A DNA stretch of 64,000 nucleotides, taken from contig JAHLLB010000005.1 in NCBI GenBank assembly GCA_020444425.1, positions 1-64,000 on the forward strand. Direction: 5' to 3'. The DNA comes from a bacterium. GTDB lineage: Bacteria > Electryoneota > Electryoneia > Electryoneales > Electryoneaceae. The position numbers were made by a program, and so were the translations under genes. A model generated the notes under the pieces. That model had not been told where the DNA came from, ran no database searches, and worked only from the letters and a program-made list of their open reading frames with translations. Below are positions 18,404 to 27,099 of the stretch, piece by piece (positions within the stretch are counted from its first letter, which is position 1; each line of letters begins with the position of its first letter).

Positions 18404-19177
18404 TCAGGATCTGGATTGTCCGAACGCGCACCGATCCAGCAACGGACACTGCTCACACTTCGGTTTTGCGCGGCAGACCAGTTTGCACAAATTGACCACC
18501 ATTCCGTGCAGTTGGTGCATCAGCATGTAATCACGCGGTAGCTCGGCGTGAACCTCGGCCTGAAGTTCGTCGTAAGTCGGTTTCGCGTCGTTACCCAGCA
18601 GGCGTTGGCGCACACGGATGGCGTAGGCATCGACCACGAACCATGGCCGGCCGAAACTGTAGACGAGGATATCGTCCGCCGTCTCCGGGCCAATCCCCCA
18701 GATCGAGAGTAATTCATCACGCAATAGCTCGTCCGGCAGCTTGTCCACGCCGCCGTTGTCTACGTCACGCGCGACCCACCACGTCGCCAGTTCACGAAGT
18801 TTGCGGGTCTTCATCCGGTAATAACCGACCGGTCGCAGGGTTTGCTCAAGTTCCGGGACCGGTGCCTCGAGCAACGCTGGCGCGTTGTCCCACCCGGCGT
18901 CCCGCAACAACGGGATCATCCTGCCGGCGTTTTTCCACGTCGTGTTCTGCACCAGCACCGCCCCAACGGCGCATTCCCACGCGTTCCGCCCCGGCCACCA
19001 GTAGGGATCGCCCCATGCGTCCCACATGGTGGTAAAAAAACGTCCCCAGAACCCATCTCCGGGATGCGCCCAGGAGGCGGGGTCTTGGGGACGGCCATGG
19101 TTGTCGGGTGGAATCCAACGTTCCCGCGCGAGATCGGGTTTGAACGGGCCGGTCTTGCGAGTCACGTGTTTTCCCAT
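18404..19177 (-). CDS. HhH-GPD DNA glycosylase (endonuclease III-like) with 4Fe-4S cluster
   Basis: 257 aa. The helix-hairpin-helix SIWGIGPETADDIL is followed by the catalytic aspartate in FVVDAYAIRVRQR. The cluster ligands CRAKPKCEQCPLLDRC fit C-x5-C-x2-C-x5-C. The lysine that makes endonuclease III bifunctional (GRKTA in E. coli Nth) is Glu here, so a monofunctional glycosylase, perhaps for alkylated bases as in MagIII-like proteins, is likely. The ATG at 19177 is preferred over TTG two codons earlier. It lies 20-30 bases from the membrane gene upstream. Confidence 0.88.
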   Translation of the reverse strand: MGKHVTRKTGPFKPDLARERWIPPDNHGRPQDPASWAHPGDGFWGRFFTTMWDAWGDPYWWPGRNAWECAVGAVLVQNTTWKNAGRMIPLLRDAGWDNAPALLEAPVPELEQTLRPVGYYRMKTRKLRELATWWVARDVDNGGVDKLPDELLRDELLSIWGIGPETADDILVYSFGRPWFVVDAYAIRVRQRLLGNDAKPTYDELQAEVHAELPRDYMLMHQLHGMVVNLCKLVCRAKPKCEQCPLLDRCAFGQSRS

Positions 19178-19204
19178 CGTCAAATGCGAATTCCTGTCAT
19201 ACGG

Positions 19205-19705
19205 CTACTCCCCCGATTTCACGGGTTTCCTGACCAGGAACCAGACACCGATAATCAGCAGCACAATCGGCCACCATTCGAGAATCTGGCTAACGGTATA
19301 CCAGTCCATGTACCGGCTTTCCGCCATCACAAACAGTGCCCCAACCGCGATCAGAATCAACGAGGTGAGCAACAGCCCCTGTTTCTTCGGAACGGTGAAG
19401 ACATATTCCGCCAGGAAGGCAACACCGACAATGCCGGGGATGAACGGCCATGCTTCCCAGACACCAAGCATCTCCCAGCCCATGTCATCGCCGAAGAACG
19501 CAAGTCCCAGCAGAAACAACAGGACACCGGTGAACACGGACGAGCCCTTCTGCTTGTCGATCAAGGCTCGTGCGAGAAATGCCAGGCCCAGACCCATCAA
19601 AATAAAGGTCCAGGAAAAGTCAAGATTGGTGACCTGCCCGACCAGGAAGGCAAGGCCAATCATGATCAGCAGGACACCGGTGAACGTATTTCGTGTTGCA
19701 GCCAT
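19205..19705 (-). CDS. LiaI/DUF5668-like multi-pass membrane protein
   Basis: 166 aa with about six short hydrophobic segments in paired hairpins, such as TGVLLIMIGLAFLVGQV, FILMGLGLAFLARALI and IVLLIIGVWFLV. The pattern resembles the LiaI/LiaF transmembrane region found next to PspC proteins. It is the third gene of a minus-strand cluster with two PspC-domain genes, four bases from the one upstream. A role in envelope-stress sensing is inferred from this context only. Confidence 0.65.
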   Translation of the reverse strand: MAATRNTFTGVLLIMIGLAFLVGQVTNLDFSWTFILMGLGLAFLARALIDKQKGSSVFTGVLLFLLGLAFFGDDMGWEMLGVWEAWPFIPGIVGVAFLAEYVFTVPKKQGLLLTSLILIAVGALFVMAESRYMDWYTVSQILEWWPIVLLIIGVWFLVRKPVKSGE

Positions 19706-19709
19706 AGCG

Positions 19710-20594
19710 TCAGTCGTCCTCCTCCGGAACCGCCAGCATCATGGCGAGGTACGCGAACAGGCCGATTCCAAGGCTGCCGACGGTGAGCAAGGCCCAACCG
19801 AGACGGACCAACGTGGAATCAAGCTTCAGGTATTTTGCAAGGCCACCGCAGACGCCCGAAATCACTCGGTCGGATGTACTGCGTCGCAGCAGCCGTCCCT
19901 CAAAAGGGGGGTTCTTATCCTTATCGTCCGCGTCCGATTTCTTTTCATCCTCGCCCTCGCCTTCCGGCTTGGAGTCGGATTCGGGATCAGATTCTGACGT
20001 TGCTTCCGGCTCGTCGCCGGCATCCGGCTTCGGCGGTTCGTCAGCTTTGGACTCGTCCGCCGTCGCTTCCGGTTCTGGCAACGCTGCCGGTGCGGGACCG
20101 GCCGGAGACGCCGCTTCGGCTGACTTGGTGTCCGCCGGCGGAGGTGTGGCCGGAGGGGTCGTGCCGGAGGCTGCGTCCTGCTTGTCCGCGGCCGCATGCA
20201 CCCCGGGACGCAGGATCAACGCCGCACCCAGGGCGACCAACGCCAACGGTGCCAGCCATTCCCACGGGAACCCGCCCATGTGGAACCAGCCGATCACACT
20301 GCTGAGCCAGATCAACGCCACCACGATCAGGATGATGCCGACAATCTTTGTGTTGTCTTTCTTCCGTTCAACCGCGCCCGGATCCTTGCCGTCCGGCGCT
20401 TCGGGGATCAGGATCCACGCGATCAGATACGCGAGCAGGCCGGTGCCGCCGATCAGGATCAACGCCAGCCAGACAACCCGGATCGCGACCGGATCAATGT
20501 TGAGATAGCCGCCAAGGCCACCGCAAACACCGCCGATCACCTTGTCCTTCTTCGATCTATACAAACGGCGGGGTGAATCATGTGTATCGTTCAT
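19710..20594 (-). CDS. Double PspC-domain membrane protein
   Basis: 294 aa with two PspC domains. One is at the N-terminus (RSKKDKVIGGVCGGLGGYLN, then VVWLALILIGGTGLLAYLIA); the other is at the C-terminus (STSDRVISGVCGGLAKYLKL). Between them are three further hydrophobic stretches and a long Pro/Ala/Glu/Asp/Lys linker of low complexity. PspC domains are membrane sensors of phage-shock/envelope stress. The ATG at 20594 has GGAGG upstream. Two domains in one chain with a charged linker is an unusual design. Confidence 0.88.
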   Translation of the reverse strand: MNDTHDSPRRLYRSKKDKVIGGVCGGLGGYLNIDPVAIRVVWLALILIGGTGLLAYLIAWILIPEAPDGKDPGAVERKKDNTKIVGIILIVVALIWLSSVIGWFHMGGFPWEWLAPLALVALGAALILRPGVHAAADKQDAASGTTPPATPPPADTKSAEAASPAGPAPAALPEPEATADESKADEPPKPDAGDEPEATSESDPESDSKPEGEGEDEKKSDADDKDKNPPFEGRLLRRSTSDRVISGVCGGLAKYLKLDSTLVRLGWALLTVGSLGIGLFAYLAMMLAVPEEDD

Positions 20595-20630
20595 CAGGTC
20601 CTCCAAATCAGGCTGTGGTCGTGCCCGTGA

Positions 20631-20825
20631 TCACTCATCCTCGGGGATTACCAGCCACGCGATGATGTAGGCCAGCAGGCCCGCACCCGCGCCGAAAAAA
20701 GCCAGCAACCATAGGATACGCACAATCACCGGATCGATGTTGAAGTAATTCCCGATACCCCCGCACACACCGGCAATGACTCGGTTGTCGCGACTACGTG
20801 TCAACCGTCGTGAGTTGCCTTCCAT
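20631..20825 (-). CDS. Single PspC-domain protein
   Basis: 64 aa, essentially one PspC domain: RSRDNRVIAGVCGGIGNYFN followed by DPVIVRILWLLAFFGAGAG and a second hydrophobic turn ending WLVIPEDE. It is the first gene of the minus-strand PspC cluster, about 35 bases before the double-PspC gene, and probably inserts into the inner membrane. Start ATG 20825 has GGAG upstream. Confidence 0.88.
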   Translation of the reverse strand: MEGNSRRLTRSRDNRVIAGVCGGIGNYFNIDPVIVRILWLLAFFGAGAGLLAYIIAWLVIPEDE

Positions 20826-21180
20826 GGTCCGCTCCCTCAGGAGTTTATCTTAATGCTTCTTGTCTGAAAATGCTGTTTGATCCAAACATGCCGACGACAG
20901 TCTTACCTGGGATGATCCGTCCCGTTCGGGGACACTTACTCCGTTAAGTGTCCCCGAAAGATTATTGCTTACGGGGACGCCGTCCCTCATCCGATACGTG
21001 ACCAGTCCGGGGACACTTACTCCGTTAAGTGTCCCCGCAAAGATCTTTGCTTAAGGGGACGCCGTCCCTCATCCGGTACGTGACCAGTCCGGGGACACTT
21101 TGGGGACAAAGTGTCCCCGTTACATCTTTTTGCCGTCCACCGTCCGCGTCTGCGAGCAGACACGGTCACTTTTCCAGCTG
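20826..21180. other. Intergenic region with 81-82-bp tandem repeat
   Basis: 355 bases upstream of the PspC cluster. A tandem array starts at 20928: copy 1 20928-21008, copy 2 21009-21090, and a partial copy 3 from 21091. Each begins with a hairpin GGGGACACTT...AAGTGTCCCC and contains GGGGACGCCGTCCC and CGTGACCAGTCC. A further hairpin related to the spmA-tail repeat lies near 21134-21162. Confidence 0.85.
20928..21118. repeat. Tandem 81-82-bp repeat with GGGGACAC hairpins
   Basis: Two nearly identical units and the start of a third. Hairpins are at 20928-20955, 21009-21036 and 21091-21118; the third has a TTTGGGGACAAA centre identical to the one at 25182-25209. Point differences between units show they are not an assembly echo. 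Confidence 0.9.
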
Positions 21181-22839
21181 CTAGTCATCATCCCGCTGCT
21201 GCTGGCGGACACCGGCATAATACGTTTCCAATCCTTCACGCAGCCACGTCGCCATGTCGGCGTGATAAGCTTCCGTCCGGAACAATGCTTCCTCACCCGG
21301 ATGCATCATAAACCCCGCCTCCACCAGCACCGCCGGGCAGAACGTTGGCCGCGCCAACGCCAGATCCTGATAGCGCAACCCGTTCACCGGCCACCCGCCG
21401 TTCCGAATCGACGCGTACAACGCTTCCGCAATTCCATGCGCGTGGCGGTGGTTGTAATGCACGCTCGCGCCGTGATGGTTCGCCGGGTTGATGCCCTGTC
21501 CCAACGCATTGTGATGCAGACTCAGCAGCAAATCCGGCTGCCGCTCCCGTGCAAAATCGACACGCTCGTACAAGCCAACCGATTCATCCGTGGTGCGTGT
21601 CGGGATGATCTCCGCTCCAGCTTTCTGCAGCTCACGGGTCAACGCCTGCGCCAACATCAGGTTTGCCGTTTTCTCCGGCAGACCGGTCGGTCCGATCGCG
21701 GAATAATCCACGCCACCATGTCCAGGATCGACCACGATCCGCAGCCCTTCCAGCGGCCGTTTTTCAATTTCCGGTGTGGTAAAGATCGTCCACACGAGAT
21801 CGTTGCCATCGTCGAACGCGCTGTCCCAGCCGTTGAACCACACCGGGTCGATCTGCGCGGTCAGTTTCCACGTGGTCGAATCCACCTGCGACCAGAACAA
21901 CTCGTCCACCGTCCTGCTACCGAACGGCTGGATGATCAGATCGGTCTGGCTCACCGCGCCGTACACGGTCAGCTCGAGCTGATCCGGCGCGACCTGCTGA
22001 ATGCGGTACGCGTGCCGGTACCGAAGCGGGACTTCGATCACGGTCAACTCACGGCCATACGCGTTGCGCTTCACCTTGCCGACAACCGACGGGATGATGT
22101 CAAGCCGTAACGGGCGCGCGTCCGGGGATTCCGTGACGTAGATGTCTTCAATCCAGCCGACGATCCCATCTCCCAACGGCACCTTCCACAACTTACGCGC
22201 GCCGCCGGTGTGGCCGACGGCGTCGAGTACGGTGCCGCGCGGGGGGAACAGGTCGTAGGTTCCTGGCCAGCCGCAACGGATCTTTGCGTTCTGCTCGGAT
22301 ACCATCACCTGCGTCTGCTTTGCGACAAAGCCGGCCGGTGGATGGCCCGAGATCGGTTCGGGTTTGTCAAGGAACAGGATGCGACGTTGCATCTGTTCAT
22401 GGGAGGGCGAACGGTAGTCTATGGTTACAGTGGAGATACGTCCCGGGCCATATTCCTCTCCCGGACTGAGGATGCCGATTGGGCCGCGAGGTACCCACGC
22501 CAGCCAGCCACCGTCCGGATGGATCGGTACCGAAATCCCGTTTATCACCAGTGTTCCGCGAGGATCGGCGACACTGCCGAGCACGAACAAGCTCTCCGGC
22601 GGCAGGCTGCCTTCGATAATGGAGTCGGAGGGCGCGAGCAGAGTGTCCGGCCACGGACCGCGCGGGTAGACCACAGTCACCGGCGGCGCGGAGAGGTCCA
22701 CCTCCAACGGAGTTTCAGCCCAGGTTTCCTCGATACGGGCAAGACGGGCGTCTTCGGTGAGAACGGAATGCGTGGCACAAGCGGTCAGGGCAACAACGAT
22801 CAGCAGGCAGGTTAGTGCGAGGAACGGATGCCGCCTCAT
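21181..22839 (-). CDS. N-acetylmuramoyl-L-alanine amidase (lipoprotein, Amidase_3)
   Basis: 552 aa. The lipobox LTAC lies at the end of the signal peptide, so it is a lipoprotein. The C-terminal zinc amidase domain shows VVDPGHGG, a conserved Glu (LPEKTANL), LLSLHHN and the catalytic Glu in LVEAGFMMHP. About 340 residues before it are beta-rich, with an SH3-like part, and probably bind the wall or substrate. It cleaves peptidoglycan stem peptides in the periplasm. The start overlaps the coaX stop by four bases. Confidence 0.92.
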   Translation of the reverse strand: MRRHPFLALTCLLIVVALTACATHSVLTEDARLARIEETWAETPLEVDLSAPPVTVVYPRGPWPDTLLAPSDSIIEGSLPPESLFVLGSVADPRGTLVINGISVPIHPDGGWLAWVPRGPIGILSPGEEYGPGRISTVTIDYRSPSHEQMQRRILFLDKPEPISGHPPAGFVAKQTQVMVSEQNAKIRCGWPGTYDLFPPRGTVLDAVGHTGGARKLWKVPLGDGIVGWIEDIYVTESPDARPLRLDIIPSVVGKVKRNAYGRELTVIEVPLRYRHAYRIQQVAPDQLELTVYGAVSQTDLIIQPFGSRTVDELFWSQVDSTTWKLTAQIDPVWFNGWDSAFDDGNDLVWTIFTTPEIEKRPLEGLRIVVDPGHGGVDYSAIGPTGLPEKTANLMLAQALTRELQKAGAEIIPTRTTDESVGLYERVDFARERQPDLLLSLHHNALGQGINPANHHGASVHYNHRHAHGIAEALYASIRNGGWPVNGLRYQDLALARPTFCPAVLVEAGFMMHPGEEALFRTEAYHADMATWLREGLETYYAGVRQQQRDDD

Positions 22840-23627
22840 GTCGCGTGCCTTTCGTAGAGAATACGAATACCCTCGAGCACGAGATCCGGCACAACTTCGC
22901 TGACTTCCGGCAGATGCGGCTGGATCACATGTGCCATCCCGCCGGTCGCGATCACCGTCGCCTCCGGTTCGCCCATCTCGGCACGGATGTCAGCGATCAA
23001 CCCGCGCAGCGCGTGGATGGTGCCGCCGACCAGTCCCGCCTGGATGCTGTGGTCGGTGGTCCTGCCGATCATCTTCTCCGGCATCTTGAGCCGTGCTTCA
23101 GGCAACAGGGCGGTGGAGGTTTTCAGCACACGCGCGCTGTTTTCCAGCCCGGGCAGGATCGTTCCGCCGAGGTAGGCGCCGTCACGAGCGACCACGTCGA
23201 ACGTGATCGCCGTACCGAAATCGAGCACCAGCAACGGACCCTTGATCCGTTCGTAGGCGGCGACAGCGTCGCTGACACGGTCGGCGCCGACCGCGCGCGG
23301 GTTGCGATATTTGTTGATGAATCCGGGCAATTCTCCGTGTACGAAGAACGGGCGGTGTCCGAGGAAACTGAGCGACATCTCGGCATAGACCTGCCCGGTC
23401 CACGGGGCGACGCTGGCGATCCCAACCCCGTCCAGCGCCATCGGATCGACGCCGCCATCCTGGCACAGCAGCTTGACAAACACACCGGCTTCGTCCGCAG
23501 TGCGGTTGCCATCATTGGACAGCTTGCGGCGGATGGTCAGTTCCCGCCCCCGCCACAGGCCGAGGTGGATGTGCGTGTTCCCGATGTCAAGGGCCAGCAG
23601 CAGACGGTTTTCGTTGCTTGCACTCAT
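22836..23627 (-). CDS. coaX: Type III pantothenate kinase
   Basis: 263 aa. LLALDIGNTHIHLGLW is the phosphate-binding motif, GADRVSDAVAAYERI the pantothenate region and LVLDFGTAITFDVV the second phosphate motif; GGTILPGLENSARVL follows. It performs the first step of CoA synthesis without feedback inhibition by CoA. ATG 23627 fits the family start; a TTG nine codons earlier would overlap birA. It lies in the order birA-coaX-amidase, a common birA-coaX pairing. Confidence 0.95.
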   Translation of the reverse strand: MSASNENRLLLALDIGNTHIHLGLWRGRELTIRRKLSNDGNRTADEAGVFVKLLCQDGGVDPMALDGVGIASVAPWTGQVYAEMSLSFLGHRPFFVHGELPGFINKYRNPRAVGADRVSDAVAAYERIKGPLLVLDFGTAITFDVVARDGAYLGGTILPGLENSARVLKTSTALLPEARLKMPEKMIGRTTDHSIQAGLVGGTIHALRGLIADIRAEMGEPEATVIATGGMAHVIQPHLPEVSEVVPDLVLEGIRILYERHAT

Positions 23628-23644
23628 CAGTCGCCAGGTTGTTG

Positions 23645-24496
23645 TTACAGCCAATGATCCCGCACAATCAGCGCTTCGGCGGCGTTCAGTTTACGCAGTC
23701 CGGCTTCGGTTTCGATCTGCAACTCGCCGCCCTCGCCGATCCCCTGCGCAATCCCACGGATCTTCTCGCCTGAGGAGGTCGCTTCCACCTCACGCCCTTC
23801 CATCCCGGACGCTTCCAACCAGTCCTTTCGAACCTGCTCCGGGTCACGTGCCCACAAATCCAATCCCTGCTTCAAACGATGCAAATAAGCGGTCAACACC
23901 TCTTCCCGCGTCCATTCGAGGTCCGGAAATTCTTCGAGCAGGCTCGAGGCCGGCTGCAGGTGCTGATCACTGTGATCCTGCAATTTGACCGGCTCGAGGT
24001 TCACCCCGGCACCAGCGATGATCTCCCACCTGTCCTTCTCCACCGAAGCTTCGCAGAGAATCCCGGCCAGTTTGCCGCGCTCAGTGACGAGATCGTTCGG
24101 CCATTTCAACCAGCCATGAAAATCACCGCCGCCGAGACGGGACAATTCGTCCTCGATGCCCTGTTTCAACGCCAGCCCTACCAGCAGCGGGATCAACGTG
24201 ACCGGCGAGTCACTCTGCGGCAAACGCAGCAGCAGGCTCTGGTACAATCCGCCGGGCGGTGAGGCCCAGGTCCGTTTGTACCGGCCTCGACCACCGGTTT
24301 GTACACCGGCGACGACCACCGTCCATTCCAGCGCGCCCCATTTGGCGAGACGCCGGGCTTCTTCGTTCGTCGAACCGGTCTCATCCAGCCAGATCAGGCC
24401 GATCTTCGGAATCTCCGGCTTGAGCGCCTGTTCCACCCGGTCGATGTTGAATTCCGGGAAATGTCCGTGGTATGGGTTGTACGATTGTGGACTCAT
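23645..24496 (-). CDS. birA: Biotin-[acetyl-CoA-carboxylase] ligase
   Basis: 283 aa. WLDETGSTNEEA, QTGGRGRYKRTW, SLLLRLP and WPNDLVTERGKLAGIL are the biotin-AMP-forming and transfer motifs, and the SH3-like C-terminal domain follows. There is no N-terminal helix-turn-helix, so it is a group I enzyme without repressor function. About 30 residues precede the catalytic core. It lies 15 bases after the upstream membrane gene and just before coaX, in one operon. Confidence 0.94.
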   Translation of the reverse strand: MSPQSYNPYHGHFPEFNIDRVEQALKPEIPKIGLIWLDETGSTNEEARRLAKWGALEWTVVVAGVQTGGRGRYKRTWASPPGGLYQSLLLRLPQSDSPVTLIPLLVGLALKQGIEDELSRLGGGDFHGWLKWPNDLVTERGKLAGILCEASVEKDRWEIIAGAGVNLEPVKLQDHSDQHLQPASSLLEEFPDLEWTREEVLTAYLHRLKQGLDLWARDPEQVRKDWLEASGMEGREVEATSSGEKIRGIAQGIGEGGELQIETEAGLRKLNAAEALIVRDHWL

Positions 24497-24511
24497 TTGT
24501 TCGGCAGGAAG

Positions 24512-24913
24512 TCAGTTGCTTCCCTGCGCCCCCCGTTTCAATTCAAAGATACGAATCACCGCGAACACAATCAGCGAAACAATGAAAAAGACCAGCAGCA
24601 TCCACGCCACCCCCTCCAGCGTGCCGATGACGGTCCGGTAGATCTCCAGCACCCAGCGTTCGGCATTCAGTTCGAGCACGACACCGTCCGGAGTGTCCGG
24701 CGAAATGTAGCGTTGCAGGTCCCACGGACGCACCCCGCCGCTGATACCGACAACAAAGATGGCAAAAACCAGGTACTGCAACCAGGATTTGCTGATGTCG
24801 TCCGCCAGAATCCGCGCGAGGATCTTGTCCATCGGCTTGCGGAAGACCATCGCCAGCACACCGGAGACGAGCAGCGCAACACCGAATGTCGCCGCCAATA
24901 AGCTGATGAACAC
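24512..24913 (-). CDS. Small membrane protein of unknown function
   Basis: 133 aa. GTG 24913 has GGAGG four bases upstream, and the protein then begins directly with a hydrophobic segment (FISLLAATFGVALLVSGVLA). A second segment (LQYLVFAIFVVGISGG) and a third (WMLLVFFIVSLIVFAVI) follow, with a soluble loop of about 45 residues between the last two. No family is recognised. It is the first gene of the birA-coaX-amidase operon. Confidence 0.75.
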   Translation of the reverse strand: MFISLLAATFGVALLVSGVLAMVFRKPMDKILARILADDISKSWLQYLVFAIFVVGISGGVRPWDLQRYISPDTPDGVVLELNAERWVLEIYRTVIGTLEGVAWMLLVFFIVSLIVFAVIRIFELKRGAQGSN

Positions 24914-25244
24914 GCCGCCTCCCTCTGCTGAATTTCCGCGGACGCTAGTTTGTGTGCCCCGACCGCAAAAGAGCTGGTCAGGATTATCCGCCATGGATTA
25001 CTCATCCGGCGCGGAATATGCCCATGCGTTCGCCCGGGCCCGTGCCCCTGATGGCTACGCCAGCAGGGATTATCCGCCATGGATTACTCATCCGGCGTGG
25101 AATATGCCCATGCGTTCGCCCGGTCCCGTGCCCCTGATGGCTATGCCAGCAGGGATTATCCGCACGTTTGGATCAAGCTGTGGGGACACTTTGGGGACAA
25201 AGTGTCCCCGCTTCTACCAATAGCCCACAGCCCACAGCCTGATT
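24914..25244. other. Intergenic region with 86-bp tandem repeat and hairpins
   Basis: 331 bases without a gene. It is filled by two 86-bp repeat units and the start of a third, a GGGGACAC hairpin at 25182-25209, and short heptads (tagccca, cagccca) at about 25216-25236 just before the meaB stop. Confidence 0.85.
24982..25160 (+). repeat. Tandem 86-bp repeat containing hairpin-family elements
   Basis: Units at 24982-25067 and 25068-25153, plus the first bases of a third, differ at only a few positions. Each starts GATTATCCG and ends in GTGCCCCTGATGGCTACGCC followed by AGCAGG, so the unit runs from the tail of one hairpin element to the stem of the next. The same hairpin type occurs at 14095. 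Confidence 0.9.
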
Positions 25245-26336
25245 TCACGCCAACGCATCCACCCCGAACGTCTTTAACAGTTCATGCGCGGCGGTGGTCG
25301 CCGGTAGACGCCCGTCCATCACCAGCGTTTCCAGCTCCGGCATCCGCTTGCGAACATCCCCGTGCTGCGCGAACGCCTTGACCAGCGCTTCACGCACCAT
25401 CTCGTGTACCCAGTCACGCGCCTGTTCACGCCGCCGTTGCTGAAAATCACCGGCTTCACGTGTCAGCGCAGCGAACTCCTCGATCACCTGCCAGACATGG
25501 TCGATCCCGTCCCCGGTGGTTGAGGATGCCGTGTACGCATGCGGCGTCCAGCTCTTCGTCGCCGGGGTGAGGTAGTGCAACGCGTTCTCGTACTCACGTT
25601 TCGCCCGGTTCGCCGCCGAAATATTCTCGCCGTCCGCCTTGTTGATCAGGATCGCGTCCGCCAGCTCGACCACGCCCTTCTTCAACCCCTGCAGCTCATC
25701 ACCAGCGCCCGGAACCAGCACCAGCAGGAAGAAATCGACCATCGAACGAACAGTGATCTCGCTCTGCCCGACGCCCATCGTTTCGACGAGAATCACGTCA
25801 TACCCCGCCGCCTCGAACACGATCATCGTTTCACGTGTCTTCCGGGCGACACCGCCCAACGCACCGCCGGACGGACTCGGCCGAATGAATGCGCCCGGGT
25901 TCGCCGCGAGCGATTCCATCCGCGTCTTGTCGCCCATGATCGACCCGCCGGTGACCGTCGAACTCGGGTCGACCGCAGTTACCGCGACACGGTGGCCCTG
26001 CTCAACCAACTTCGTCCCCAGCGCCTCGATGAACGTGCTCTTACCCGCGCCGGGAACGCCGGTGATTCCGATCCGGATCGACTTGCCCGCACGCGGCAGC
26101 AGCTCCTGGATCACCTCACGCGCCTGTTCGAAATGGCTGCGTGAGTTGGATTCGATCAGCGTGATCGCACGGCCCAGGCGCGTCCGGTCACCTGACAACA
26201 CGCCCTCGACATACTCTTCCGTGCTCAGCGAACGGCGTTTGCCGCTGGTGGGATTGTCCGCACGGTTGCCGGGTTGTTCGATACCCGGCATCACTTTCAA
26301 CGCGGACGGCTTATCCTGTTTCGTTGGGTCTATCAT
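25245..26336 (-). CDS. meaB: Methylmalonyl-CoA mutase-associated GTPase
   Basis: 363 aa G3E GTPase. The P-loop GVPGAGKS is at 93-100, followed by VTAVDPSSTVTGGSIMGDKTRM, VETMGVGQSE, the long LVPGAGDELQGLKKG motif and NKADG for guanine recognition. MeaB chaperones adenosylcobalamin loading and protects methylmalonyl-CoA mutase. ATG 26336 is used; the frame is open upstream but not conserved. About 38 extra N-terminal residues precede the family start. The mutase genes are not in the window. Confidence 0.94.
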   Translation of the reverse strand: MIDPTKQDKPSALKVMPGIEQPGNRADNPTSGKRRSLSTEEYVEGVLSGDRTRLGRAITLIESNSRSHFEQAREVIQELLPRAGKSIRIGITGVPGAGKSTFIEALGTKLVEQGHRVAVTAVDPSSTVTGGSIMGDKTRMESLAANPGAFIRPSPSGGALGGVARKTRETMIVFEAAGYDVILVETMGVGQSEITVRSMVDFFLLVLVPGAGDELQGLKKGVVELADAILINKADGENISAANRAKREYENALHYLTPATKSWTPHAYTASSTTGDGIDHVWQVIEEFAALTREAGDFQQRRREQARDWVHEMVREALVKAFAQHGDVRKRMPELETLVMDGRLPATTAAHELLKTFGVDALA

Positions 26337-26535
26337 ATGCGAAAGGTAGTTCTGTCTCTTCGGTTTCGAATCACCGCGCCCCGGTGAACGTGGGAAGATA
26401 ATGCGTACTTGCACGTTGTGGACGTTGCAACGGGTGCGAAATCGTGCTCTCCATGGGCTTGACCTGTCTATTACTTCATAGTCTAGTCTGGGGTGTGCCA
26501 GCCGAAGTATCGGCACAACCACAGTGGAGTTTACG

Positions 26536-27024
26536 ATGAGTCGCAACAGTCGACGCTTTACCTACAACAACACGTTTACTGTCAACAAGGACGCCGATTC
26601 GGTGTTCGCGTTGCTCGGACCCGAAGAAGAAAAGGACTGGCTGAGCGGATGGGATTGCGAGATGATGCATCCCGGTCCCGGCAGCGCAGTCGAAACCGAT
26701 GCCGTCGCGATTTCACACCCCGGCACCGAGATGGAAGCCGTGTGGGTTGTGGTTGACCGTGACACCAAGCAGCACAAGCTCGATCTCGTCCGCGTCCAAC
26801 CGAACAAGCTGACGCTGCACCTGCGGATCGAGGTGGTGGAAGAAAACGGCGTCAGTACCGTGACCTGGGACATGACCCTCACCGCGCTGAACGATTCCGC
26901 CGCAACGGAGATGGCAGCCAGTCATCCGGCCGTCGTTGCAGAAGCGGTCTCATGGATCGCGGAGAGTCTCAATCACTACTTCCGCACCGGCAGCAAGCTG
27001 GCAAAACTGCCGGCGCATCCGTAA
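26536..27024 (+). CDS. SRPBCC (START-like) domain protein
   Basis: 162 aa. The N-terminal part FTYNNTFTVNKDADSVFALLG and the closing helix VAEAVSWIAESLNHYFRTG, with alternating beta strands between, fit the SRPBCC ligand-binding fold. No catalytic residues can be named. ATG 26536 is preferred over GTG four codons earlier, with GTGGAG upstream. It is divergent from meaB and followed by a perfect 10-bp hairpin and a MerR regulator gene. Confidence 0.65.
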   Translation: MSRNSRRFTYNNTFTVNKDADSVFALLGPEEEKDWLSGWDCEMMHPGPGSAVETDAVAISHPGTEMEAVWVVVDRDTKQHKLDLVRVQPNKLTLHLRIEVVEENGVSTVTWDMTLTALNDSAATEMAASHPAVVAEAVSWIAESLNHYFRTGSKLAKLPAHP

Positions 27025-27041
27025 GCTGTACCAACGTGTGG

Positions 27042-27069
27042 CCCGGCATGGTGCCGTTGCCATGCCGGG
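27042..27069. terminator. Perfect inverted repeat between the SRPBCC and merR genes
   Basis: CCCGGCATGG and CCATGCCGGG, 10 bp each, enclose an 8-base loop 30 bases before the merR start codon. There is no T tract, so it may be a weak terminator or a regulator-binding site. Confidence 0.5.
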
Positions 27070-27099
27070 TGTCATGGTGTCATCGAATCGAGGACCGGC

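Noticed and set aside
24982-25160. Possible CRISPR array
   Set aside because: Units are directly adjacent without unique spacers, the period is 86 bp and no cas genes are present; it is a tandem repeat.
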